Source: Pseudoduganella danionis (GTDB lineage Bacteria > Pseudomonadota > Gammaproteobacteria > Burkholderiales > Burkholderiaceae_D). From it: a stretch of 64,000 bases of DNA. Location of the stretch: the NCBI RefSeq assembly GCF_009720775.1, contig NZ_WNKW01000006.1:310001-374000 (forward strand), given 5' to 3'. The notes below the pieces were generated by a model, which ran no database searches, had not been told where the DNA came from, and worked only from the letters and a program-made list of their open reading frames with translations. Positions 1 through 9,057 of the stretch are shown here, piece after piece. Numbering within the stretch: the first letter of the stretch is position 1; every line of letters begins with the position of its first letter. Both the position numbers and the translations under genes were made by a program.

Positions 1-775
1 CCAGCGCACAGAACACACATGCACCAGAGCCAGTCATCCTGGCATCACCGTACGCTGCTAGCCACGCTACCGCTTCTGCTACCGGCGGATATAACTGCGT
101 TGCTACCTGCTGTAAGTCGTTCTTTCCAAATTCCTTTAAACCGTTTCGATTTTCGAGGTGGCTGGAAAAGTCCGATATTATGACCGGCGGAGTATCCCTT
201 GTCAAATGTTCTGAAGAAAAAATTGCTGCCGTAGGGACTTCGACGCCCGGTTCGATCACCACATACCAGCAATCGGCCGCCTGCACCGGCTGCAGCGCCT
301 CGCCCACGCCTTCGGCAAACGCGGTCTGGCCAAAGATGAAGAACGGGATATCGGCGCCCAGCGGCAAGCCCATGGCCATCAGTTCCTCGCGGCTCAGGCC
401 AGCCTGCCACAGATGGTTGAGCACCATCAGCGTGGTAGCCGCATCGGACGAGCCGCCACCGAGTCCGCCGCCCATGGGCAGCACCTTACTAATCGCGATA
501 TCCACTCCGCGCGGCAAGCGGCCCGTGCGGCGCTGCACTTCCGCCTGCAGCAATCGCGCCGCGCGGATAATCAGGTCGCGCTCCTGCGGCACACCGGCCA
601 GTTCCGTCACACGCACGATCTGCTCATCATCGCGCAGCGTGAAATCCAGGCTATCGCCATGGTCCACCATCTGGAACACGGTCTGCAGCAGATGGTAGCC
701 ATCGGGACGGCGGCCATTTACGTGCAGGAAGAGATTGAGTTTCGCAGGGGCGGGGCAATGTTTCAAACTTGTCAT
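1..775 (-). CDS. ispE: 4-diphosphocytidyl-2-C-methyl-D-erythritol kinase, 3' end cut by window edge
   Basis: Translating the minus strand from the ATG at 775 gives an open frame of 258 codons that runs off the left edge. It starts [19 protein letters not shown]. The GHMP-kinase glycine-rich loop [12 protein letters not shown] sits at about residues 101-112, and the C-terminal GHMP signature [11 protein letters not shown] lies near the edge. IspE phosphorylates CDP-methylerythritol in the cytoplasmic non-mevalonate isoprenoid pathway. The gene follows lolB by 17 bp, so it is probably the distal gene of the TPR lipoprotein-lolB-ispE operon. Codons in the last ~75 residues (TTA, ATA, AGG, TCA) are clearly more AT-rich than in the first two thirds. 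Identification is firm; the C-terminus cannot be seen. Confidence 0.95.
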   Translation of the reverse strand, partial: MTSLKHCPAPAKLNLFLHVNGRRPDGYHLLQTVFQMVDHGDSLDFTLRDDEQIVRVTELAGVPQERDLIIRAARLLQAEVQRRTGRLPRGVDIAISKVLPMGGGLGGGSSDAATTLMVLNHLWQAGLSREELMAMGLPLGADIPFFIFGQTAFAEGVGEALQPVQAADCWYVVIEPGVEVPTAAIFSSEHLTRDTPPVIISDFSSHLENRNGLKEFGKNDLQQVATQLYPPVAEAVAWLAAYGDARMTGSGACVFCAL

Positions 776-792
776 GTCGGTATTTTATTCTT

Positions 793-1437
793 CTATTCTT
801 CTACGGCAGGACGGATGGCAATGCGGATCGCCAGCTCTTCCACTTCGCCTGCACCCAGACGGGTCAGCTCGATACGTTTCGGTTGCGGCACGGTCGCTTG
901 CTCGTCCTGCCAGGTCATATATTCAACTTTCCAGCCATCGCGCGTGACCACCGTGTTGCGGGCGGGCGAAGCGCTGAAGCGCTGGCCCTGCGCATCGGTG
1001 GCATAGCCCTGCAGCCAGTCGCGCAGGCCCGCTACGGGCAGGCTCCAGCCCAGCGTCTGGGTGGTCAGGCTATCCAGATCGGCGGCCGTACGCAGCGGCT
1101 GGCCGCTTTGCTGCAGGCTGGCCTGTGCTGGCGTGACATGCAGCACGGCCACGGTCTGGCCCGTCGGCGATACCAGCGTCACGTCCGTTGCGGCAGGCGT
1201 CTGCTGCCACTGGAAAGTGCCCGTCAGCGATTCGCGCTTGCCGTCACGCAGGTAGTTGATGCCTATAGACCCTTGCAGGGCCAGCGTCTGGCGGTAAGGC
1301 GCCACCGTGGTGGCCGACAGCGCAGCGCCACCAGTGCTGGCACAGCCGCCCAGCAGCAAGCTGGCGCTCAGGCCCAAAGCAGTCAGCAGCGCACGGCGGC
1401 GCGCAGGTCGGTAATCAGTCATCGTGAGTGCAGTCAT
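793..1437 (-). CDS. lolB: outer-membrane lipoprotein LolB
   Basis: A 214-residue lipoprotein with a twin-Arg-rich n-region, a hydrophobic segment and the lipobox LLGGC at about residues 28-32. The body shows the LolB pattern: LALQGSIGINY, then repeated beta-strand blocks and GWSLPVAGLRDWLQG. LolB receives lipoproteins from the periplasmic carrier LolA and inserts them into the outer membrane. The ATG at 1437 lies 13 bp after the stop of the upstream TPR lipoprotein gene; an in-frame ATG at 1422 is an alternative start and neither has a clear Shine-Dalgarno. Linkage to ispE and a TPR gene is usual for betaproteobacterial lolB. Confidence 0.93.
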   Translation of the reverse strand: MTALTMTDYRPARRRALLTALGLSASLLLGGCASTGGAALSATTVAPYRQTLALQGSIGINYLRDGKRESLTGTFQWQQTPAATDVTLVSPTGQTVAVLHVTPAQASLQQSGQPLRTAADLDSLTTQTLGWSLPVAGLRDWLQGYATDAQGQRFSASPARNTVVTRDGWKVEYMTWQDEQATVPQPKRIELTRLGAGEVEELAIRIAIRPAVEE

Positions 1438-1450
1438 GTGAGGGCAGCGA

Positions 1451-3289
1451 TCAAAGGCTTTGCTTGAGGCGGGCCAGCGTGCTTTTCAGCACATCATTCT
1501 GCGGGTCTTTGCGCTGGGCTTCCTGCCAGAGTTTTCTGGCGCCGGCCTGATCGCCTTTAACGAACAGCACTTCGCCGAGGTGTACAGCAATCTCCGCATC
1601 ATTGCGCGCGGCATAGGCACGGCGCAGCATGGATTCCGCTTCGTCAAGATTACCCATGCGGAATTGCACCCAGCCCATGCTGTCCATGATGTAGGGATCG
1701 CCGGGCGCCATTTTCAGCGCCTTGTCGATCAGGCTATACGCTTCCGGCAGGCGCTCGTTGCGCTCGGCCAGCGAGTAGCCCAGTGCGTTGTAGGCTTGCT
1801 GGTTATCGGGTGCGGCGATCATGACCTGACGCAGCGTTTTTTCCATCAGTTCCATCTGGCCCAGCTTTTCAGCCAGCAGGGCAAACTCGTACAGCAGGTC
1901 GGGATTGCCGGGGAAGCGCTTGTTGGCATTTTCCAGCACCACGAAAGCCGTCAGCACATCGCCGGCATCGCGCAGCAGCTGGGCATCGACCAGGAAGACC
2001 TGGGCCAGGTCATTCTGATCACTGGGTTTGAGTTCGGCGAGCTGGGCGCGCGCTTCGTCTATCTTGCCCTGTCTGGCCGTCAGCTGCGCCATCTTCAGGC
2101 GCGCCGCCAGATATTCCTTGTCATCGCCGCTGCCGTCTATCTGTTCCAGCCAATTGTAGGCGGCCGCCAGATCGCCACGGTGCTCGGCGATCTGCGACAG
2201 GATGATCAGCACCTTGGCCGGATCACGCTCGTCGCTGGGCTGCTGCGCCAGCACGTCCACGTAGCGCGACAGATATTTCTCGGCGCTGGCCAGATCATTG
2301 CTCTGCATGGCCATGGCGCCCAGCGAATACAGCGTGGCCAGATTGTCGGGCTGGTCTTTGAGCAGCGTGAGGAACTGCTCGCGCGCCGCATCCACCTGCT
2401 TGGCATCTATCAGTATGCGGGCATAGGCGGCCCGCACTTCATGCGCATGGGGATGGCGCGCGAGGAAATCGGACAGCACGGCCAGTGCCTTGTCCAGACT
2501 GCCGGACACTTGCGCCTTGGTCAGCACGGCCAGCTCGGAATCAGCCTTGATTGCCAGCGCCCGCTCCGCTTCCGCATAGGCGCGCGGCGCATCGTTGAGC
2601 GCGAACGCACTCTGAGCCATGATCAGGTGGCTTTCCAGCATATCGTCATACGGTGCCAGCACGCGCTCCTGCAGCGCAAAACTGGCCGCCTTGTCCTTCA
2701 GATGCAGCAGCAGTTGCTGCATCTGGAACATGGCCAGCGGACGGGATTTCGCCGGCAGCTGCTTGAGGCGCAAGGCAAACACCTGCTCCGCCTCGCGCAA
2801 ATCAGGGTTGTTGACCAAAAAGCCCAGTTGCAACTGTATCGCTTCGTCCGACTCGGGCGCCAGACCGCGCCACAGGCGGATCGCCGACAGCGCTTCCGGC
2901 CCCTGCTTGGCGGCCATGGCCATTTCCGTGGCACGCTGCGCCAGCCGCGGGTCGCGGGTCTGCTGGGCCAGCGCCAGCATGGTGATATACGGTCCCTGCC
3001 AGTTACCCTGCTTGAATTCCAGCTCGGCCTTGGTGATGCGGTAGACCAGCTCGCTGGTCAGCTCCACTTTCGGCAACACGACCTCCGGCGCTGCAGGCGC
3101 GTCAGCGCTCGCCGTCAGCGTTTCAGCGGCGGCAACGGGCGGACCATCGGTGGCAGCAGCGCTGTCGGGCGTACTGGCCGCCTTGGGCACATCGGCGGCA
3201 GGGTTGGATGCAGGGGAAGCCAGTTGCGGGGCGGTGGCACATGCCGACAGCAGGGCCGACAAGGTTACAATGGCAAAAGCGTTTTTCAA
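1451..3289 (-). CDS. TPR-repeat lipoprotein
   Basis: I place the start at TTG 3289, giving 612 residues that begin LKNAFAIVTLSALLSACAT. An AGGA Shine-Dalgarno lies seven bases upstream, and this start gives a clean lipoprotein signal with lipobox LSAC. The frame continues upstream to another TTG at 3370, but that would bury the signal behind 27 polar residues; no in-frame ATG exists. After an Ala/Pro-rich linker (to about residue 75) the protein is helical, with many tetratricopeptide-like repeats, clearest at LYSLGAMAMQSNDLASAEKYL and AYNALGYSLAERNERLPEAY. TPR lipoproteins usually scaffold envelope complexes. The exact function is unknown; it heads the lolB-ispE operon and is divergent from mutM. 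Confidence 0.85.
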   Translation of the reverse strand: MKNAFAIVTLSALLSACATAPQLASPASNPAADVPKAASTPDSAAATDGPPVAAAETLTASADAPAAPEVVLPKVELTSELVYRITKAELEFKQGNWQGPYITMLALAQQTRDPRLAQRATEMAMAAKQGPEALSAIRLWRGLAPESDEAIQLQLGFLVNNPDLREAEQVFALRLKQLPAKSRPLAMFQMQQLLLHLKDKAASFALQERVLAPYDDMLESHLIMAQSAFALNDAPRAYAEAERALAIKADSELAVLTKAQVSGSLDKALAVLSDFLARHPHAHEVRAAYARILIDAKQVDAAREQFLTLLKDQPDNLATLYSLGAMAMQSNDLASAEKYLSRYVDVLAQQPSDERDPAKVLIILSQIAEHRGDLAAAYNWLEQIDGSGDDKEYLAARLKMAQLTARQGKIDEARAQLAELKPSDQNDLAQVFLVDAQLLRDAGDVLTAFVVLENANKRFPGNPDLLYEFALLAEKLGQMELMEKTLRQVMIAAPDNQQAYNALGYSLAERNERLPEAYSLIDKALKMAPGDPYIMDSMGWVQFRMGNLDEAESMLRRAYAARNDAEIAVHLGEVLFVKGDQAGARKLWQEAQRKDPQNDVLKSTLARLKQSL

Positions 3290-3491
3290 GGGTAAATCCT
3301 GGCGATCGGTATAGTTACGGACAGATTTTACGCCCTGCACCGGGCTGGCGTGTTTGACTAGTGTAACCAAATATTCCGATCAGCCCGCTTTCCGCTGCCG
3401 CCGCAGCCATTTCGCGGCCGGCCGGGGGCACAGGAACCGCCGCCACAGCACGCCCTTCCCGCTCAACCATAGCCGACCAGAAGCGAAACAG

Positions 3492-4325
3492 ATGCCAGAA
3501 TTACCAGAAGTTGAAGTGACCCGGCGCGGCGTAGCGCCCCACCTCGAAGGCCGTACCGTGCATGCCGTGGTGATGCGGCGCGATGGCCTGCGCTGGCCCT
3601 TCCCGCCCGAACTCAATCAGCTACTGGCGGGACGCACCGTGCGCGCCACGGGGCGGCGCGGCAAGTACCTGCTGGTGCATTTCGACCATGGCACGCTGAT
3701 CATTCATCTGGGCATGTCTGGCCATCTGCGCATCATGCCGGCCGGCATAGCGCCGGAAAAACATGACCACATCGATCTGGTGGTGCACAGCGACGCCGGC
3801 CTGCAAGCTCTGCGCATGAAAGACCCGCGCCGCTTCGGTGCCGTGCTCTGGCACGACGCTGCCGACGGCGCGCTGGAACACCACGTACTGCTGCGCGATC
3901 TCGGCGTAGAACCGCTGGAAGCGGGCTTTACAGGCAAGCTGCTGTACGACCGCACGCGCGGCCGCAGCACCGCCGTTAAGCAAGCTCTGCTGGCAGGCGA
4001 TATCGTGGTCGGCGTGGGTAATATCTACGCCTCAGAAAGCCTGTTCCGCGCCCGCATCAATCCGAAAACCCCGGCAGGCCGCATCAGCCTGGCCCGCTAC
4101 GAAACGCTGGCGCAGACGGTACGCGACGTGCTGGCCGAAGCCATCGTGCAGGGCGGTAGCACCTTGCGTGACTTTATTGCAGTAAATGGCCAATCGGGCT
4201 ACTTCCAGCAGACCTATTTCGTCTATGATCGTGCAGGTGTGCCATGCAAAGTGTGCGGCACCCCGATCCGGCAAATCAAGCAGGGCCAGCGTTCCACGTT
4301 CTACTGCGTGCATTGCCAAAAATAA
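3492..4325 (+). CDS. mutM: formamidopyrimidine-DNA glycosylase
   Basis: The 277-residue protein starts [14 protein letters not shown]. Pro2 is the catalytic nucleophile and Glu3 the general acid after Met removal, which fixes the start at 3492 rather than at upstream in-frame codons. KDPRRFG is the conserved central loop, [16 protein letters not shown] the helix-two-turn-helix, and the C-terminal zinc finger is CKVC...CVHC. It excises 8-oxoguanine and formamidopyrimidines and nicks the strand. It works in the same GO repair system as mutY, which lies about 2 kb downstream; the gene between them is unusual. Confidence 0.97.
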   Translation: MPELPEVEVTRRGVAPHLEGRTVHAVVMRRDGLRWPFPPELNQLLAGRTVRATGRRGKYLLVHFDHGTLIIHLGMSGHLRIMPAGIAPEKHDHIDLVVHSDAGLQALRMKDPRRFGAVLWHDAADGALEHHVLLRDLGVEPLEAGFTGKLLYDRTRGRSTAVKQALLAGDIVVGVGNIYASESLFRARINPKTPAGRISLARYETLAQTVRDVLAEAIVQGGSTLRDFIAVNGQSGYFQQTYFVYDRAGVPCKVCGTPIRQIKQGQRSTFYCVHCQK

Positions 4326-4336
4326 GGGCAGACTCC

Positions 4337-6265
4337 ATGGTCAGGGATTTCGAACATTACAGCGCATGGCGCCAGAGCGTACTGACCGCGCTGACCGGCT
4401 ATCAGAGCTGGATGCGCGCCACTGGCCTCAGCGATGGCGCCACCGAGCAGCGCATCGCCCGCACGCTGGCACGGCTAGTTGACGACAAGCTGTCGGTCGC
4501 GTTTGTGGCCGAATTCTCGCGCGGAAAATCGGAGCTGATCAACGCGATTTTCTTTGCCGATTATGGCCAGCGCCTGCTGCCCTCGGCGGCGGGCCGCACT
4601 ACCATGTGCCCTACCGAGCTGATGTATGACGCCGCCTATGCACCATCGCTGCGGCTGCTGCCCATCGAAACCCGCGCCGAACATCTGTCCACCAGCGACT
4701 ACCGTGAACAGCCCGAGGCATGGACCGTGCTGCCGCTAGCGCTCGACGATGGCGCGGGCATGCACGAAATCTTCAAGCAGGTGGGCCTGACGCGCCGCGT
4801 GCCCGTGGAAGAAGCGCGCCGCTACGGCCTATACGATGAAGAAGACCCCACGCTCGCAACTACCGTAGACGATGCCGGTATGGTGGAAATTTCTCGCTGG
4901 CGCCACGCCATCATCAACTTCCCCCACCCGCTGCTCAAGCAGGGGCTGGTGATCCTCGATACGCCGGGCCTGAACGCCATCGGCACGGAACCCGAGCTGA
5001 CGCTCAATCTGATACCGAATGCGCATGCCGTGCTGTTCATCCTTGCCGCCGATGCCGGCGTTACGCGCAGCGATATCGACGTCTGGCGCGAGCACATAGG
5101 CGCGGGTGCGGGCCGTATCGTGGTGCTCAACAAGATCGATGGTCTGTGGGACGAGCTGCGTAACACGGCCGACATCGATGCCGACATCGCGCGCCAGCAG
5201 GAACAGGCTGCCCACACGCTGGGGCTGGAAACCCGTCAGGTGTTCCCCGTCTCGGCCCAGAAGGGGCTGGTGGCACGCATCACGGGCGACGCCGAGCTGC
5301 TCGCACGCAGCCGTTTGCCGGCGCTCGAGCAGGCCCTGTTCGAGCAGCTGATCACGGCCAAGAAGGATATCGTACGCCAGCAACTGCAGGATGAACTGCA
5401 GGCGCTCAGCAGCGCGCAGCTAGGGTTGCTGCAGGCACGCAGCCGCGGCATCGTCGAGCAGCTGGTGGAACTGAATAGCCTGCGCGGCAAAAACCACAAC
5501 ATGATCAGCCATATGATCCGCCGCATCGACGTGGAGAAGAAGGAGTTCGATGCCAGCCTGTACACGCTGCAGGCCACCCGCTCTGTCTTCACCCGTTTGT
5601 CCACCGAGCTATACACCTGCATGGGCATGGACATCGTGCGCGATGATATCGAACTGGTGCGCAACGATATGCAGCACAGCCGCTTCTTCACGGGCGTGCG
5701 CGAAGCCATGCGCCAGTACTTCGCCCGCGTCAACGCCAACCTCGATGCAGCCGAACGCAAGACGGCCGAAATCAGCGACATGATGGCCGTGATGTACCGT
5801 CGCTTCGCCAGCGAGCATGGGCTGTCGCTGGCCATGCCCATGGCCTTCACACTGCAGCCCTACCGCTCCGAAATCGCCACCATCGAAGCCATCTACAACA
5901 AGCAGTTCGGCACGGCCACGCTGATTACCACCAGCCGCGTGGTACTGATGGAGAAGTTTTTTGATACCATCGCTTCGCGCGTACGGGCCTGCTTCAAGTC
6001 CGCCAATCAGGATGCAGAAGCCTGGCTGAAAGTGATCATGGCACCGCTGGAAGCGCAGATCCGCCAGCACAAGGAACAACTTAAACACCGGCAGGCGTCG
6101 ATCCAGCGCATCCACGATGCAACAGACAGCCTGGAACAGAAGATCGAAGCCTTCGAAGCCAGCCAGCAGGAACTGGCGGCACAGAAGATCACCCTGCTCG
6201 AGCTGGCCGGACAGGTCAGCCTCGCCATCAATGCAGAATGGTCGGCGCTCGACGCCGCCGCCTAG
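4337..6265 (+). CDS. dynamin-like large GTPase
   Basis: A 642-residue protein starting MVRDFEHYSAWRQ at ATG 4337, 11 bp after mutM. The G domain is complete: P-loop EFSRGKS at about residues 60-66 (the dynamin-type xxxxGKS), a switch I threonine in GRTTMCPTEL, G3 DTPG in LVILDTPGLNAIG, and G4 NKID in VVLNKIDGL. The remaining ~330 residues are predominantly helical and coiled-coil (ALSSAQLGLLQARSRG; HRQASIQRIHDATDSLEQKI), as in bacterial dynamin-like proteins, which remodel or sense membranes. I see no transmembrane helix. It sits between mutM and mutY, probably co-transcribed, and mutY follows by 48 bp. Family assignment is good; the cellular role is unknown. Confidence 0.85.
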   Translation: MVRDFEHYSAWRQSVLTALTGYQSWMRATGLSDGATEQRIARTLARLVDDKLSVAFVAEFSRGKSELINAIFFADYGQRLLPSAAGRTTMCPTELMYDAAYAPSLRLLPIETRAEHLSTSDYREQPEAWTVLPLALDDGAGMHEIFKQVGLTRRVPVEEARRYGLYDEEDPTLATTVDDAGMVEISRWRHAIINFPHPLLKQGLVILDTPGLNAIGTEPELTLNLIPNAHAVLFILAADAGVTRSDIDVWREHIGAGAGRIVVLNKIDGLWDELRNTADIDADIARQQEQAAHTLGLETRQVFPVSAQKGLVARITGDAELLARSRLPALEQALFEQLITAKKDIVRQQLQDELQALSSAQLGLLQARSRGIVEQLVELNSLRGKNHNMISHMIRRIDVEKKEFDASLYTLQATRSVFTRLSTELYTCMGMDIVRDDIELVRNDMQHSRFFTGVREAMRQYFARVNANLDAAERKTAEISDMMAVMYRRFASEHGLSLAMPMAFTLQPYRSEIATIEAIYNKQFGTATLITTSRVVLMEKFFDTIASRVRACFKSANQDAEAWLKVIMAPLEAQIRQHKEQLKHRQASIQRIHDATDSLEQKIEAFEASQQELAAQKITLLELAGQVSLAINAEWSALDAAA

Positions 6266-6313
6266 TACGCCGGTCAGCGCCCGCCGCACCGGCCCCAGTA
6301 TTTCAGGAAACCT

Positions 6314-7447
6314 ATGACGTTAGCAGTCGAATTTGCACGAGACGATTTTCACGATCCCGATTTTTCCGCCACGCTGATGGCATGGCAGAAGCAGCATGGA
6401 CGGCACACGCTGCCATGGCAGAACACGCGCGATGCCTATCTGATCTGGCTGTCCGAAATCATGCTGCAGCAGACGCAGGTATCGGCCGTGATCGGCTACT
6501 ATCAGCGCTTCCTGACGCGCTTCCCCGATCTGGCCAGCCTCGCTGCCGCGCCGGTGGAAGACGTGATGGCGCAGTGGAGCGGGCTCGGTTACTACACGCG
6601 TGCACGCAACCTGCACAAATGTGCCCAGCGCGTGGTGGCCGAGTACGGCGGCGTATTCCCCAACGACCCTGTGCTGCTGGCCGATCTGCCCGGCATAGGC
6701 CGTTCTACCGCAGCGGCGATAGCCGCGTTCTCCAGCGGCCGCCGTGCCGCCATCATGGATGGCAACGTCAAGCGCGTGCTGGCCCGCGTGTATGGCGTGG
6801 ATACCTATCCGGGCGAACGCAAGACGGAAGAAATGATGTGGCGCCGCGCCGAGGCGCTGCTGCCCGAACAGGGCATAGAGTCCTACACGCAGGGCCTGAT
6901 GGATATGGGCGCGACGCTATGCACGCGCAGCAAGCCCGATTGCGCACGCTGCCCCATGCAGCCGCGCTGCGTGGCCTACAACACGGGCCGCACGGCAGAA
7001 CTGCCGGTGCGCAAGCCGAAGAAAGCCAGTCCCGAAAAGCACGCCATCATGTTGCTGATAATCGATGGCGGTGCCGTGCTGCTGGAGCAGCGGCCACCAA
7101 CGGGTATCTGGGGCGGCCTGCTATCGCTGCCGGAACTGGCCGGCCATGTGGCCGTGCCGGATGAGGACGGCGACGAGAGCAAGGACGCGAACGCCGCGAC
7201 GGACGACGAATTGCTGCGCGCAGTCGAACCGTTCGGCGCGATGGAAAGCTCTGAACGTCTGAACACCGTCACCCATGTGTTCACGCATTACAAGCTGCAC
7301 ATTGCACCTTACCGCATCACGCTGGCGCAGCGGCGCATGATGGCCGCGCAGACCGCGTACGTCTGGCTACCGCTGGCACAACTGGGCGACGCTGCCCTGC
7401 CAGCGCCCATCAAGAAACTGCTGCTGGAACTAGCCGGCAGCGTCTAG
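6314..7447 (+). CDS. mutY: A/G-specific adenine glycosylase
   Basis: A 377-residue enzyme with the HhH-GPD core: WLSEIMLQQTQV carries the catalytic Glu region, and LPGIGRSTAAAIAAF is the helix-hairpin-helix followed by the catalytic Asp segment (MDGNVKRVL). The 4Fe-4S loop is CTRSKPDCARCPMQPRC, spaced C-X6-C-X2-C-X5-C. The C-terminal NUDIX-like domain that recognises 8-oxoG begins near KASPEKHAIMLLII and carries an unusually acidic linker (DEDGDESKD). It removes A mispaired with 8-oxoG. The ATG at 6314 has an AGGA site about seven bases upstream. Confidence 0.97.
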   Translation: MTLAVEFARDDFHDPDFSATLMAWQKQHGRHTLPWQNTRDAYLIWLSEIMLQQTQVSAVIGYYQRFLTRFPDLASLAAAPVEDVMAQWSGLGYYTRARNLHKCAQRVVAEYGGVFPNDPVLLADLPGIGRSTAAAIAAFSSGRRAAIMDGNVKRVLARVYGVDTYPGERKTEEMMWRRAEALLPEQGIESYTQGLMDMGATLCTRSKPDCARCPMQPRCVAYNTGRTAELPVRKPKKASPEKHAIMLLIIDGGAVLLEQRPPTGIWGGLLSLPELAGHVAVPDEDGDESKDANAATDDELLRAVEPFGAMESSERLNTVTHVFTHYKLHIAPYRITLAQRRMMAAQTAYVWLPLAQLGDAALPAPIKKLLLELAGSV

Positions 7448-7470
7448 CGCAAACAGTATGGGGTGGCGGA

Positions 7471-7848
7471 TCAGACCCAGAACTTAACCACCGCCACGAC
7501 GATGCCGGTGATAGTCAGCACCGTACCGATTAGCCAGCGCAATATGCGTAATTCGAGATGCGCCATTTGCAAGCGTATTTCACCGAGGTCATTGGTAACG
7601 CGCTTCTCGAATTCCGCCGAGCGCTGGTTCAGCGTCGAAAATTCTTCGCCTAGATGGCGTTCCAGTGCCCGCACCTCAGTTTTACTGGCGGACTGCTCGA
7701 ACATCAGCGCAATCCGGCTTTCCATACGCAGAATGTCTTCCTTGCTCGCGAAATAGCGGCGCATTTCCTGCCGCTCCAGCCGCAAGGACTCCACTTCGTT
7801 CTCAACCGAAGTAAGGCGCTTATCGAGTTTTAAAATTTGCTCGTCCAT
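7471..7848 (-). CDS. small coiled-coil protein with C-terminal membrane anchor
   Basis: A 125-residue protein. Residues 1-100 are highly charged heptad-type helix (DKRLTSVENEVESLRLE...), and residues 103-123 form one hydrophobic span (WLIGTVLTITGIVVAVV), so it is a tail-anchored coiled coil. The layout recalls the CCDC90/DUF1640-type bacterial coiled-coil membrane proteins; I do not claim membership. It is convergent with mutY and sits downstream of dgt on the same strand, with about 60 bp between. No enzyme motif is visible. The start is the ATG at 7848. Confidence 0.7.
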   Translation of the reverse strand: MDEQILKLDKRLTSVENEVESLRLERQEMRRYFASKEDILRMESRIALMFEQSASKTEVRALERHLGEEFSTLNQRSAEFEKRVTNDLGEIRLQMAHLELRILRWLIGTVLTITGIVVAVVKFWV

Positions 7849-7907
7849 GCCGCATCATCCCCTGGGCTACGGGGACGGGCAAGGTAGCACGATTGAGTAA
7901 TCTCAAA

Positions 7908-9044
7908 TTACAGTTCTTCGAGCGAGAACAGGCGGCGATGTTCGCGGATGGCGTAGCGGTCCGTCATGCCGGCGATATAGTCGGCGATCTTGCGCGCCTG
8001 CTTGCTGACGTCGCCTGACTTGTCCTGATAGTCGGGCGGCAGCAGCACGGGGTCGGCCATGAACGCGCCATACAGTTCACGCACGATGCGGCTGGCTTTG
8101 ACGCGCATGCGGTTCACCTTGTAATGGCGATACAGATTCTCGCGCAGGAAGCGCTTGAGTTCCGTCGCATCCTTGCGCATAGGATCGGAGAAGCGGATCA
8201 GCGGCGGCGCCGCGCGCACCTCGTCTATGCTCTTCGGTGCAGCGTCAGCCAGCAGGCGGCTGGAAGTGACGATCAGATCATCGGCCAGCGCCGTAATCAG
8301 CCGGCGCAAGGTTTCGTAGATGGCACGGCGGCCCGACAGGCCGGGGAAGTGCTGCTGCACATCGCGCCACAGGCGCGCAAAGAAATCCACCTGTTCCAGT
8401 TGGGCGATGGTGATCAGGCCGGAGCGCAGACCATCGTCGATATCGTGGCTGTTGTAGGCGATTTCATCGGCCAGATTGGTCAACTGGGCTTCCAGCGAAG
8501 GCTGGGTACGATCAATAAAGCGCTGCGCGACAGGGCCCAGCAGACGGGCATTGTTGAGCGAACAGTGCTTGAGTATGCCCTCGCGGGTTTCGAACATCAG
8601 GTTCAAGCCATCGTAGGCACCGTAATGTTCTTCCAGTTCGTCCACCACACGCAGGCTTTGCAGATTGTGCTCGAAGCCGCCATGGTCCTGCATGCATTCG
8701 TTGAGCACATCCTGCCCCACATGACCGAACGGCGTATGACCGAGATCGTGGGCCAGCGAAATGGCTTCCACCAGATCTTCGTTCAGGCGCAGATTGCGCG
8801 CCAGCGAACGGCCGATCTGCGCTACTTCCAGACTGTGGGTCAAGCGGGTGCGGAACAGATCGCCCTCGTGATTGAGGAATACCTGGGTCTTGTACTCGAG
8901 CCGGCGGAAGGCCGACGAGTGGATGATGCGGTCGCGGTCGCGCTGGAATTCGCTGCGCGAAGCGTGCGGGGTTTCGGCATAGCGGCGCCCGACGCCGCCC
9001 GATGCATGGGCAGCATAAGGGGCGAGGAAGTCGTCGGGTAGCAT
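7908..9044 (-). CDS. dgt: deoxyguanosinetriphosphate triphosphohydrolase-like protein
   Basis: I start at ATG 9044 ([13 protein letters not shown]), giving 378 residues; the frame extends upstream but only through a non-conserved leader. The HD phosphohydrolase motif is intact: [10 protein letters not shown] supplies the first metal His, [15 protein letters not shown] the HD pair, and YNSHDIDDG the distal Asp. [10 protein letters not shown] near residue 48 is typical of the dGTPase-like family. It hydrolyses dNTPs to nucleoside and triphosphate, helping to balance dNTP pools. It ends the pil-aro-dgt block, 13 bp after aroB; this arrangement is common in beta- and gammaproteobacteria. Confidence 0.93.
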   Translation of the reverse strand: MLPDDFLAPYAAHASGGVGRRYAETPHASRSEFQRDRDRIIHSSAFRRLEYKTQVFLNHEGDLFRTRLTHSLEVAQIGRSLARNLRLNEDLVEAISLAHDLGHTPFGHVGQDVLNECMQDHGGFEHNLQSLRVVDELEEHYGAYDGLNLMFETREGILKHCSLNNARLLGPVAQRFIDRTQPSLEAQLTNLADEIAYNSHDIDDGLRSGLITIAQLEQVDFFARLWRDVQQHFPGLSGRRAIYETLRRLITALADDLIVTSSRLLADAAPKSIDEVRAAPPLIRFSDPMRKDATELKRFLRENLYRHYKVNRMRVKASRIVRELYGAFMADPVLLPPDYQDKSGDVSKQARKIADYIAGMTDRYAIREHRRLFSLEEL

Positions 9045-9057
9045 GGCTATAGTCTGG

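Noticed and set aside
6238-7164. 308-codon plus-strand frame overlapping mutY
   Set aside because: It is a shifted frame of mutY, which has all catalytic and Fe-S motifs.
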